From NCBI RefSeq assembly GCF_009711935.1, contig NZ_VIKX01000322.1:1-62353 (forward strand): a stretch of 62,353 nucleotides of DNA. Direction: 5' to 3'. Below the pieces are notes generated by a model, which worked only from the letters and a program-made list of their open reading frames with translations, searched no databases and was not told the DNA's origin. Of this stretch, positions 9,922 to 17,855 are shown piece after piece (within the stretch, counting starts at the first letter, position 1; each line of letters starts with the position of its first letter). This DNA comes from Dolichospermum sp. UHCC 0259 (GTDB taxonomy: Bacteria > Cyanobacteriota > Cyanobacteriia > Cyanobacteriales > Nostocaceae). A program made the position numbers and the translations under genes.

Positions 9922-10053
9922 ATGACTATTGCTGAACAGATTTATGCGATGCCTTCGGCAAGCGCAGCTATCGCTAAAAGCCTTCCCGAAGATCAATCTG
10001 ATGAAGTTCTCACCTTTGCTCATCATTTCATGATTAATAATGACTATACATAA
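9922..10053 (+). pseudogene. Short antitoxin-like remnant with repeat insertion
   Basis: A 43-codon frame starts MTIAEQIY and continues KSLPEDQSDEVLTFAHHF, which resembles the N-terminus of small DUF2281-type antitoxins common in cyanobacteria. Between IY and KSLP a palindromic repeat (about 9947-9976, GCGATGCCTTCGGCAAGC...) adds roughly nine residues in frame. The protein then stops early compared with the usual 70-80 residues. No toxin gene follows. I regard it as a decayed gene, though a short peptide could still be made. Confidence 0.5.
9947..9976. repeat. HIP-like palindromic repeat inside a small gene
   Basis: The unit GCGATGCCTTCGGCAAGC followed by GCAGCTATCGC has GCGAT/ATCGC ends and a GCCTTCGGC core. 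Its inverted form is closely related to the unit at 28786-28815. Here it interrupts an antitoxin-like frame without breaking it. Confidence 0.6.
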
Positions 10054-10173
10054 TATGATGGCGTTGCATAATAGCTTTATAAATTATGTTTTGCGTCAGG
10101 GTGTAAAGACGGAAACTTTAAGACTCTTTGTGTAATAATTCTGATACACATTATTTAATGGGCTATAGGGTTT

Positions 10174-11322
10174 GTGACTTTGACAAAAATTACCCCTGGA
10201 CAACCACTGACTGATACGCAAAGAAATGGCTTACAGTTAGTATCCCTGTGGGGTGGGGGTAAACGTGATGTTGTTTTAGCTATTGATGTCACGGAAAGTG
10301 TAGGTTTAAATGATCAAGGCCGGATTCGTTTACGTCAGATAGTGGCAGACAGTCTCAAACCTGGTGATTCTGTTTATGTTGTTCCCTTTGCTCAAGATTT
10401 AGTTTTTGATGAGATTATATCTGTTGAAAATCCATTAGGAAAACCTATATATTTTAGAGATAAAAATTCAGAAAATATTAATAAAGTATTAGCAAAAATT
10501 CCTTTTAATTCTGACCCTAACCGCTATGGAACAGATATTCAAAGAGCAGAGTTAACAGTATATCAAGGTATTGCACAGATTAATCAAAATCGAGTTTCCA
10601 AAAATCAACCAATTAAGCCGCAATCGGTTGTTTGGATTACTGATGCACCGTTATCTACTAAACCAGGAATTACTTCCGAAGTTTGGATAGAAACTCCTGC
10701 TAATAGTCCTTTCAGAATTGCGACATCACCGGAAAGTCAGGAAAGACAGGGTTGGATTAAGATTTTATCATTAAAAGAGCGATCGCTCATCATTAAAAAC
10801 CAAGATAATAAAGATTATAAACTATCTGTAGTAGACCTTAATCCTACAGTTCAAGAAATTTGCACACCAGCACCAGGAGGACAAGAAACTTGTTTAGTTA
10901 ATCCTTATTTATTCAAACAGCTATGGCTGCCTAGTTTAATTTTATTATTAATATTTGCATCAATGGTAGGGAGTATATTAAAATATGCTAAATTACAGAA
11001 AAAATGGGATTTACGAGTCAAGCTTGAAAGTAATGGAGAATATGAAGAACAAATATGTAGACTACCCAACAATAAAAAAATCGCCATTGGTGAATATGAT
11101 CCTAGCTGTGTAGATTCTATTGACTGTCCAGGTGGAGAAATCAGAGCTTATTTAGAACGGAAAGGAGAAAAACTTTATTTAGTTCCCAAGGAAGATACAA
11201 AAATTCAACTTAACAACAGAAAAGTTACATCACGAACTCTCATATCAAGTGCTAATTTTACTCTAAATTGCCCAGATTCACGCCAGAAAGACTACGAAAT
11301 ATCTATCAAAATCAAGAAATAG
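10174..11322 (+). CDS. VWA-domain membrane protein, first gene of tubulin/stator cluster
   Basis: The 382-residue protein has an N-terminal von Willebrand A-like domain with a MIDAS metal site in VVLAIDVTESVG (Asp-x-Thr-x-Ser near residue 30). A single membrane segment lies near residues 250-270 (LWLPSLILLLIFASMVG). The C-terminal 100 residues look like an all-beta module that may be a divergent FHA domain, from the IAIGEYDP start and regular beta spacing; this is inference. Two cysteines just before the membrane segment suggest the VWA side faces the periplasm, but no signal peptide is seen. The only start after an in-frame stop at 10156 is a GTG, so the N-terminus may be truncated. It ends 18 bp before the tubulin-like gene, consistent with an operon. 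Function unknown. Confidence 0.75.
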   Translation: MTLTKITPGQPLTDTQRNGLQLVSLWGGGKRDVVLAIDVTESVGLNDQGRIRLRQIVADSLKPGDSVYVVPFAQDLVFDEIISVENPLGKPIYFRDKNSENINKVLAKIPFNSDPNRYGTDIQRAELTVYQGIAQINQNRVSKNQPIKPQSVVWITDAPLSTKPGITSEVWIETPANSPFRIATSPESQERQGWIKILSLKERSLIIKNQDNKDYKLSVVDLNPTVQEICTPAPGGQETCLVNPYLFKQLWLPSLILLLIFASMVGSILKYAKLQKKWDLRVKLESNGEYEEQICRLPNNKKIAIGEYDPSCVDSIDCPGGEIRAYLERKGEKLYLVPKEDTKIQLNNRKVTSRTLISSANFTLNCPDSRQKDYEISIKIKK

Positions 11323-11340
11323 TTTATAGGAGAAACCCCC

Positions 11341-14300
11341 ATGACTCAAGCATCTACAAATGAAACCCAGTATAGAGGAATTAATCGGACAATTTGTATT
11401 GGTTTAGGTGGAACTGGTAGAGATGTATTAATGCGAATTAGAAGATTAATTGTTGACCGTTATGGAGACTTAAATAACTTACCAATTGTTAGTTTTGTTC
11501 ATATAGACACAGATAAAGCCGCAACCCAAGTTACAGGGATTAGAACAGGAAGTACCTATCATGGTGTTGATTTAAGTTTTAAAGAAGCTGAAAAGGTCAG
11601 TGCTACCATGTCATCGAAAGATGTCACCATGTTTGTAGAAGGACTAGAACGGCGTTCAGAATATAATAGTTATGGTCCTTATGATCATATTGGCATCTGG
11701 TTTCCTCCTCAGTTACTGCGGAATATTAAAGCAGTAGAAGAAGGTGCAAAAGGTATCAGACCGATAGGAAGACTGGCTTTTTTTCACAACTATCAGAAGG
11801 TTAAAACAGCAATTGAAACGGCAGAAAGACGGACAAGAGGACATGAATCTTTATTGCTGAGATCAGGTTTAAGAATAGAACCAGGACTAAATATTTTTGT
11901 TATTGGTTCTCTGTGCGGTGGCACAGGAAGTGGGATGTTCTTAGATGTTGCTTATAGCCTGAGAAATCTTTATGGTGAAGAAGGCGCTCGGATCTTTGGC
12001 TATTTAGTAATTAGTCCAGAATTGTATGGTAGTACAACAAGTATGATTGCTAATACTTATGCTGCCCTTAAAGAACTGAACTATTATAGTTATCCTGGCA
12101 CAAAATTTGAAGCTTGTTATGATACTCAAAATTTAGTTTATGTACAAGAACAACGTCCACCATTTGAATATGCTTATTTGGTCAGTAATCAAACAATAGG
12201 AGAATATTCAATACTTACACAGGGTAAATTATGTAATGTAATTGCCCATAAAATTTCTTTAGAATTTTCTGGTGAATTAGCAGCATCTGTCAAAGAAATC
12301 AGAGATGATTTTCTTTTACACATGATTAATAACGATCAACATCCAAGACCTAATAACCAAGGATATGTAACATTTGGATTATCGGCAATTTATTTTCCTC
12401 GTGACACTATTATTCAAATAGCCTTAACAAAAGTCAGTTCAGAATTAATCAAATTCTGGTTAAATGGTAAAGGTCAAAGCCCTGATCCTATCAACTTACT
12501 TGAACAATTTTTGATTCAATATCACTGGCATAATGATTTAGTAAAACGAGATGGATTAACTAATAAATTAGCGGAGTCTGTAGAAGAATCTAACAAAACC
12601 TTTAGTAATAGTATCAAAATTTGGCAGAATAAATTATTAAAGTTAATCTCCGAATCTAAAAATAAAGATGATCGTGTAAATATTCGTCAACAGTTAGCGA
12701 CAGAATTTTATAAACAATTTCGTATCGTGCAACCAGGAGAAACAGAAAGTATTCGTGGTTATTGGTTAACAAAATTGATACAGGCTGCTCCTAAAATCTT
12801 CAAAGAACTTAGCACGAATATTGATGATTATTTAATTAAGTTACTTACACCAATGGAGGCTAACTTTTCTATTAAAAATGGACGCAATTGGCTAGAAGCA
12901 TTACAATATGAATTACATAAATATCAACGTGATTTGCAAGAATCAATAGCTGATTTGGGGGGAATGAAACGCCTAGAAGATGTAGAAAGGAAGTGGGATA
13001 ATACTGACCAAATTATTGAAGAACTGGAAAATAGATTTATCCTGATTGGCAATTTAAAGAATAGTCAGTTTCAAGACGAATGTAAAAAAGCCACCCAAGA
13101 AGTTTGTAAACTAATTAGGCATAATTTTGATTTAACAGTTATACAAGAAACACTAAAAATCGTTAGTCAGTTACAAAAGCACGTTCAAGAAAAAGAAAAA
13201 GAAGTCGCTACTTTTAGTAGTTTAGTAGAAGACTTACAAAGTGCTTATGAAAAAGAGGAACGAGAATTAAAACAATTGAATTTTGACGAAATGAGTGGTG
13301 AGGCAATTTTTGATATAGAAGATATAGAACTTTGCTACCAAACAATGATACCAGAAAATGATGTTCGTCCTCAATTAGTCTTAGCAAGTTCAGCACTTAC
13401 CGAAGAAACTGGTAGAGGAAAATCTTTAGCATTTTTCCTGAATATGGAACGCACTACTCACTCTCAGCTAAAACAAGAAATCGATCTAAAAATTGATAGT
13501 TTATTTGCTTTTCGAGGTAGCAATATTGTTACTTCTGTAATTAAACGCTTCATGCAAAAATACTCCTTAGCTGCGCGTTCAACTCGTTTAGCACAAATTA
13601 TGCAGGAAGCTCAACCACTTTTGCGTTTAAATTTGAATGATCCTTATTTTCGAGATGAGGCTGCTAAAAGTAGTAAATTAGTGGGGTATAAAGATACAGA
13701 TGAATTAGAAGTGAGACAGTTTAAAACTTTACTCACTCAAGATTTAGGAGTTTCAAGCAATGATTTAAAACCAATACAAGCAGATGATGAAATCTTAATT
13801 GTAAATGAATATGCAGGGTTTCCTTTAAGGTTAATTAGTAGTTTAGAACGAATGAGAAACCCATACTTACGAGAACAAAATTCTGGTACATCTTTTCTAC
13901 ATAATGACTCTCGCGCTTCCTTTCCTGATATAATTCCCCCAGATGCTAGAAGAATGGAAGAACTAGAGGATATTTTTTATCCTTGTTTAGCGTTGGAATT
14001 GTTGAAAGAAAATCAGAAAAATAAGGAATTAGAATTTAAACATTATGATTCTTTCCAAGATAGTTACTATACTGCTGCTGTCAGTGAAAATTGGATGGAA
14101 GCTTTGGAAGATTTAGCCAATAACCGCAATATGGCGGATACTTTGCAGAAGATTTTAGATGATACAATTTCTAAAATGCAAAATAATCCGAAATTATGGG
14201 AAAATGAATATCTACCTAAACTGCGTCAATTTCCAGATAAGCTGAAGCAAATACCCGAAGATAGTCAAAATTTTCCCTATATACAAAAAGTATATGTCTC

Positions 14301-14595
14301 ACCAGACAATATTCAACCTACAGTTAAAGAGGGGGTGATAAATCGTTTTTGGAAGAAAATGGAGGGTAAATTGAGAAATCCAAATTCTCTTCCACCCACA
14401 GACAATAGAGGAAATCAAAAAGCTCTTATTGGTGAAATAGTTCCTAATTTTCCTACAGAGAATAATAATAATCAAAATCAAGAAAAATTACGTTCAGAAT
14501 TAGCACGGTTAAAAGAATTATTCGATGATAACTTGATTCCTCAAGAATATTATGAAACCCAAATGCAAAAAGTAGTCGAAAAATATCTAACCTAA
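11341..14595 (+). CDS. Large tubulin/FtsZ-like GTPase (Tubulin_2 family)
   Basis: The 1084-residue protein has a GTPase head of the tubulin superfamily: IGLGGTGRDVL at residues 20-30 matches the first glycine loop, and LCGGTGSGMF near 191-200 matches the tubulin signature (S/A/C-GGTG-S-G) that binds GTP phosphates. The remaining 700 residues are mostly helical, with a coiled-coil stretch near 600-660, and the C-terminus ends in a short SHOCT-like helix pair (ELARLKELFDDNLIPQEYY). Canonical FtsZ and tubulin are about 400 residues, so this is a giant member fused to an unknown helical part. It is preceded by AGGAG 7-11 bases upstream. Whether it polymerises is unknown; its neighbours suggest a membrane-anchored machine. 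Confidence 0.82.
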   Translation: MTQASTNETQYRGINRTICIGLGGTGRDVLMRIRRLIVDRYGDLNNLPIVSFVHIDTDKAATQVTGIRTGSTYHGVDLSFKEAEKVSATMSSKDVTMFVEGLERRSEYNSYGPYDHIGIWFPPQLLRNIKAVEEGAKGIRPIGRLAFFHNYQKVKTAIETAERRTRGHESLLLRSGLRIEPGLNIFVIGSLCGGTGSGMFLDVAYSLRNLYGEEGARIFGYLVISPELYGSTTSMIANTYAALKELNYYSYPGTKFEACYDTQNLVYVQEQRPPFEYAYLVSNQTIGEYSILTQGKLCNVIAHKISLEFSGELAASVKEIRDDFLLHMINNDQHPRPNNQGYVTFGLSAIYFPRDTIIQIALTKVSSELIKFWLNGKGQSPDPINLLEQFLIQYHWHNDLVKRDGLTNKLAESVEESNKTFSNSIKIWQNKLLKLISESKNKDDRVNIRQQLATEFYKQFRIVQPGETESIRGYWLTKLIQAAPKIFKELSTNIDDYLIKLLTPMEANFSIKNGRNWLEALQYELHKYQRDLQESIADLGGMKRLEDVERKWDNTDQIIEELENRFILIGNLKNSQFQDECKKATQEVCKLIRHNFDLTVIQETLKIVSQLQKHVQEKEKEVATFSSLVEDLQSAYEKEERELKQLNFDEMSGEAIFDIEDIELCYQTMIPENDVRPQLVLASSALTEETGRGKSLAFFLNMERTTHSQLKQEIDLKIDSLFAFRGSNIVTSVIKRFMQKYSLAARSTRLAQIMQEAQPLLRLNLNDPYFRDEAAKSSKLVGYKDTDELEVRQFKTLLTQDLGVSSNDLKPIQADDEILIVNEYAGFPLRLISSLERMRNPYLREQNSGTSFLHNDSRASFPDIIPPDARRMEELEDIFYPCLALELLKENQKNKELEFKHYDSFQDSYYTAAVSENWMEALEDLANNRNMADTLQKILDDTISKMQNNPKLWENEYLPKLRQFPDKLKQIPEDSQNFPYIQKVYVSPDNIQPTVKEGVINRFWKKMEGKLRNPNSLPPTDNRGNQKALIGEIVPNFPTENNNNQNQEKLRSELARLKELFDDNLIPQEYYETQMQKVVEKYLT

Positions 14596-14667
14596 TATAG
14601 TCTTTTTCTGGGTAGTTAATCACTACCCACTTTTAATAATCCTCCTGCACTACCAAAGGTCATTTTT

Positions 14668-16113
14668 ATGCCACCACTACCACCTTACTTAATTCTTATC
14701 ACTGTTATTCTGGTTATCATCCCCTCAATAGTTACTATTTTTCTTCGCATATCTCTTTACCGCTATTTGATAAAGTTGACTAATAAAGTCCAACGATTAA
14801 TCAAAAGTGGAATAAGGGGAGAACAACCAAAAATAGTCGAAATATTAGAAGATAGATTTCACCAAGCTAGTCAACAATTAGAACAGGTAAATACAGGAGC
14901 ATTAATAGATCAAATTTATAGTCAGGAAAAAATCTTTATATTTACCTGTGAACAAATAGATTATTTCTGTCGCATTCTCCCAAACTTACTGTTAGCATTT
15001 GGGTTAATCGGTACTTTTTCCGGTATCACCATTAATTTATCTACGCTAAGTCAAACTATTAATCAAACTAATCCTAATGATGTTAGTAATTTAGTTAATG
15101 AGTTAAAGAAACCATTAGAAGGAATGAGTATTGCATTTACTACCAGTTTAACAGGACTATTTTTCAGTGCTTTGTTAACAGTGGTCAATTTTATATTTAA
15201 TGCGGGACTTGCAAAATATCGCTTAATTAGTTCTTTAGAAGATTATCTAGATAATATTTATCTTCCTGAAATCCAAGGTGATAACCGTCTTGATAAAATA
15301 GTTAATAAAATGGTATCCCAGCAAGATGTATTTTTAACAAATTTTGGAAAAACAGTGCGCGAAGCTGTGGAACAATCTATGGGAAAGGTAGCACAACAAA
15401 TTGCTGACGGAAATCAAGAAACTACATATTTAGCTAGACAAGTTTATGAAAAATTTACAGATGCTGCTGGAACTATATCTCGTGCTGCTAATGAATTTGA
15501 AAATTCCATGTCAGAATTAAATGCAACATCTCAGATATTTAAACAGTCGGCTGAAACTTTTAATCAAAGTCAGTTTCCTCAACAACTATCAGCAGCTACA
15601 GCAGATTTAAGTAACACACAGAAAAAGTTTTCCCAGTCAGCAACGAGTTTATCTGAAACAAGTGAATTAATTATCAAAGCTTTAATTGAACTTGAGAATT
15701 GTAGTCAGGGTTTAATTAATTTAGGAGAAGATATCAAAGGTATTAATCAAACTTCTATTCAAGTATTAGAGTTACATCAAACTAATCAAAATTCTCTGAG
15801 TGAGATTATTCCTCAACTCCAGCAAGGAGCGAATAGTTATGAGCAAGCAGTTAATAAACTGGATAATTTAGATCAAAGAGTGGGAGATAAAGTTAATAAT
15901 TTAGATGAATTAATAATAGCTATTAATCAGTTATTAGAAACTGTCAAAGCATATACATCAAAAGTTGATTCTAGCATCACCGATGTATCTAATCAAATAG
16001 ATGGTAATAATAATCAAAAACATACATCAGAGGTTAATGTTACCATTGACAGTGTATCTAATCAAATAGATGGTAATAATAAAAAACTTCAAACTTTTGT
16101 TAGTAATTATTGA
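14668..16113 (+). CDS. MotA/TolQ/ExbB-like channel protein with coiled-coil tail (ZorA-like)
   Basis: The 481-residue protein has membrane segments near residues 7-28, 103-124 (LLLAFGLIGTFSGITINL) and 155-178 (AFTTSLTGLFFSALLTVV). The last two match the pore helices of the MotA/TolQ/ExbB proton-channel family. Residues 180-481 form a long polar tail rich in Gln, Asn, Ser and Leu, probably coiled-coil. A pore plus long cytoplasmic tail is the layout of ZorA in Zorya phage defence. The next gene supplies the matching MotB-like subunit. The C-terminus holds a duplicated VSNQIDGNN segment, and coding-like sequence continues in another frame to 16195, so the end may be altered by a frameshift. Start ATG has AAGG 8 bases upstream. 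Confidence 0.75.
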   Translation: MPPLPPYLILITVILVIIPSIVTIFLRISLYRYLIKLTNKVQRLIKSGIRGEQPKIVEILEDRFHQASQQLEQVNTGALIDQIYSQEKIFIFTCEQIDYFCRILPNLLLAFGLIGTFSGITINLSTLSQTINQTNPNDVSNLVNELKKPLEGMSIAFTTSLTGLFFSALLTVVNFIFNAGLAKYRLISSLEDYLDNIYLPEIQGDNRLDKIVNKMVSQQDVFLTNFGKTVREAVEQSMGKVAQQIADGNQETTYLARQVYEKFTDAAGTISRAANEFENSMSELNATSQIFKQSAETFNQSQFPQQLSAATADLSNTQKKFSQSATSLSETSELIIKALIELENCSQGLINLGEDIKGINQTSIQVLELHQTNQNSLSEIIPQLQQGANSYEQAVNKLDNLDQRVGDKVNNLDELIIAINQLLETVKAYTSKVDSSITDVSNQIDGNNNQKHTSEVNVTIDSVSNQIDGNNKKLQTFVSNY

Positions 16114-16240
16114 AAACTATGTTCTTCAAGAATGTAATAAAAATCTTTATGATACAAAAAGTTCAATTGTCAGACTTAAACAAGGACTTGAATAACTCAG
16201 TAAATTAGATTTATCCAAATATTTAAAAAGCATTTAACCT

Positions 16241-16882
16241 ATGGCACGCCGTTCACGATATAATGAGTACAATGAATATCTAAATGTTTGGCAAGCATTT
16301 ACCGATCTGATGTCTAATGCTTTTATGATATTAGTCTTATTTTTGTTTCTAACTATTATCATATCACAAATAACTAAAAAAACAACAGATACACCACCAA
16401 TCATAGTTATCAAAGATCAAGGTGATTATAGATTTGCTTCTGGTAGTGCGGAAATTCCGCAAAAAATGTCAATTTATATATTGAGACAAATAGTACCGGA
16501 AATAGAAACTAGAACTAAACAATATGGGATTAATGTTGTAGAAATAATTGGACACACAGATGGACAAGCTAATGGTAAAGTAATCAGTAATTTAGATATA
16601 AATTTAGAAAATGTAGCTAGTGGTAACTTAAAAGTAGGGAAACTACAAGCTGGTTCTAATGCTGATTTGGGATTAATGCGGGCTTTGTCAGTTGTTACGG
16701 TACTGCGTGATATTCAGAAAAAACAAGGTAAACTATCTGGACTATCATTTCGTGCTTATTCTGCGGCACAATTAATATTACCAAGTGGACAATTTGCCGG
16801 GATAGCGCGGAAAGAGGATGTCACTCGACGACGAATTGAAATCCGATTTACACGCTTGGGAGAAGTCCAAGAAGTTCGATAA
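16241..16882 (+). CDS. MotB/OmpA-like stator protein (ZorB-like)
   Basis: The 213-residue protein has a short cytoplasmic N-terminus, a membrane helix at about residues 23-52 preceded by Asp22 in WQAFTDLMSN, and a periplasmic OmpA/MotB domain. The Asp position matches the proton-carrying aspartate of MotB and ZorB. The OmpA-type peptidoglycan-binding module shows FASGSAEIP near 75-83, GHTDG at 114-118 and RRRIEIRF near 197-204. It should pair with the preceding MotA-like protein to form an ion-driven stator anchored to the cell wall. No flagellar genes are present, and these cyanobacteria do not swim by flagella, so a different load is moved. The 127-bp gap upstream holds the possible lost tail of its neighbour. 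Confidence 0.8.
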   Translation: MARRSRYNEYNEYLNVWQAFTDLMSNAFMILVLFLFLTIIISQITKKTTDTPPIIVIKDQGDYRFASGSAEIPQKMSIYILRQIVPEIETRTKQYGINVVEIIGHTDGQANGKVISNLDINLENVASGNLKVGKLQAGSNADLGLMRALSVVTVLRDIQKKQGKLSGLSFRAYSAAQLILPSGQFAGIARKEDVTRRRIEIRFTRLGEVQEVR

Positions 16883-16960
16883 AAAATCATATTTTCTTTA
16901 TTAAAATCTTGCCTTTCCTCTTTCCCTCTTATCATAAAATTTGAGACAGGAAGGAATAAA

Positions 16961-17046
16961 GCACCTGAAAAACAATCCCAAAAAACCAGTAAAAACTTTT
17001 TTCTTTCAATTGCAGCTTTGAGAAGTTCAGTAAAAAAGAGTGATAA
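16961..17046 (+). pseudogene. Remnant copy of antitoxin-like segment
   Basis: These 86 bases encode PEKQSQKTSKNFFLSIAAL and a little more, matching residues 37-65 of the antitoxin-like protein at 17483-17764 (EKQSQKTSRNFLLSIAAL). There is no start and the flanks do not match, so it is a partial duplicate or the relic of a second antitoxin gene. Confidence 0.6.
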
Positions 17047-17093
17047 TAGAAAAAATTGACCCAGCCATTTCTGGTTTCCCAATCTAATCAGCC

Positions 17094-17435
17094 ATGCAAA
17101 ACCTCACTAGAATTACCCGCAACCCAGAAGTAATGGGCGGTAAACCCTGTATCCGGGGAATGCGTGTCACAGTTAGTTCCATCATTGGCTTAATGGCATC
17201 TGGACACATTGCAAATGATATCCTCAAGGCTTACCCCTACCTTGAAGAAGCAGATATCCATGAGGCTCTTGCCTATGCTGCATGGCGGGCTGAAGAAAAT
17301 ACTCAAAGCGAAGCTGCAACCCAAGAACTTTTAGCAATTCCTGGATTGCTAGAACGAGTTAAGCAAAATCAAACAACCCCTAAAACCGATTTCACAAACT
17401 GGAGAACCGTTAGACAGCAATTTCAGTCAGAATAG
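17094..17435 (+). CDS. DUF433 antitoxin-like protein
   Basis: The 113-residue protein belongs to the DUF433 family: ITRNPEVMGGKPCIRGMRVTV near the start and AYPYLEEADIHEALAYAAWRA in the middle are the family hallmarks, and the fold is a winged-helix-like DNA-binding domain. DUF433 proteins are commonly antitoxins paired with a DUF5615 PIN-like toxin encoded immediately downstream. Here no such toxin follows; instead a different antitoxin-like gene begins 48 bp on. It therefore looks orphaned. The C-terminal 35 residues are variable and polar. The gene lies just after the tubulin/stator cluster, on the same strand, but shows no clear functional link. Confidence 0.85.
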   Translation: MQNLTRITRNPEVMGGKPCIRGMRVTVSSIIGLMASGHIANDILKAYPYLEEADIHEALAYAAWRAEENTQSEAATQELLAIPGLLERVKQNQTTPKTDFTNWRTVRQQFQSE

Positions 17436-17482
17436 AATAGAATAGTGTGTTTGAAGTAAGCAGCATTCCTTTAAATAAAGAT

Positions 17483-17764
17483 ATGGATACTCTAACCAAA
17501 AACAGAGAGCAAATTATTGAGTCAATTAAGACATTGCCAGAAGATTCACTCACTGAACTCATCAATTTTGTTGATTACCTGCCCTATAAAGCAACTGAAA
17601 AACAATCCCAAAAAACCAGTAGAAATTTTTTGCTTTCAATAGCAGCTTTGGGAAATTCAGTAGAAAAGGATGTTTCTGAGCGAGATGAAGAAATTCTGGC
17701 CAATGAAGTTGATCCTATTCGCGGTTGGAGTTTACATCGAGATCGCTCTTCTAGGCTAAGTTAA
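17483..17764 (+). CDS. DUF2281-like antitoxin, orphan
   Basis: The 93-residue protein starts MDTLTKNREQIIESIKTLPEDSL, the pattern of small cyanobacterial antitoxins in which a helical N-terminus (Q/I..LP.D.L.E..NFVDYL) precedes a basic linker and an acidic C-terminal toxin-binding tail. The conserved end DPIRGWS is present. I chose the ATG at 17483 rather than an upstream GTG-type start because the family begins there. No toxin follows before uvrA. A partial copy of its middle lies at 16961-17046. It may be a relic antitoxin that neutralises a toxin encoded elsewhere. Confidence 0.65.
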   Translation: MDTLTKNREQIIESIKTLPEDSLTELINFVDYLPYKATEKQSQKTSRNFLLSIAALGNSVEKDVSERDEEILANEVDPIRGWSLHRDRSSRLS

Positions 17765-17855
17765 TGAAATTAAGGATAGAGAGTGGGAAACTCATTAACA
17801 AAGATAGTATTATTAAGGATTGTTTCACTGTGTAACCTTTCCTTAGCCTGTCAAT

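Noticed and set aside
14668-16882. A complete Zorya defence system
   Set aside because: The MotA/MotB-like pair resembles ZorA/ZorB, but ZorC, ZorD and ZorE-type genes are absent from the neighbourhood.
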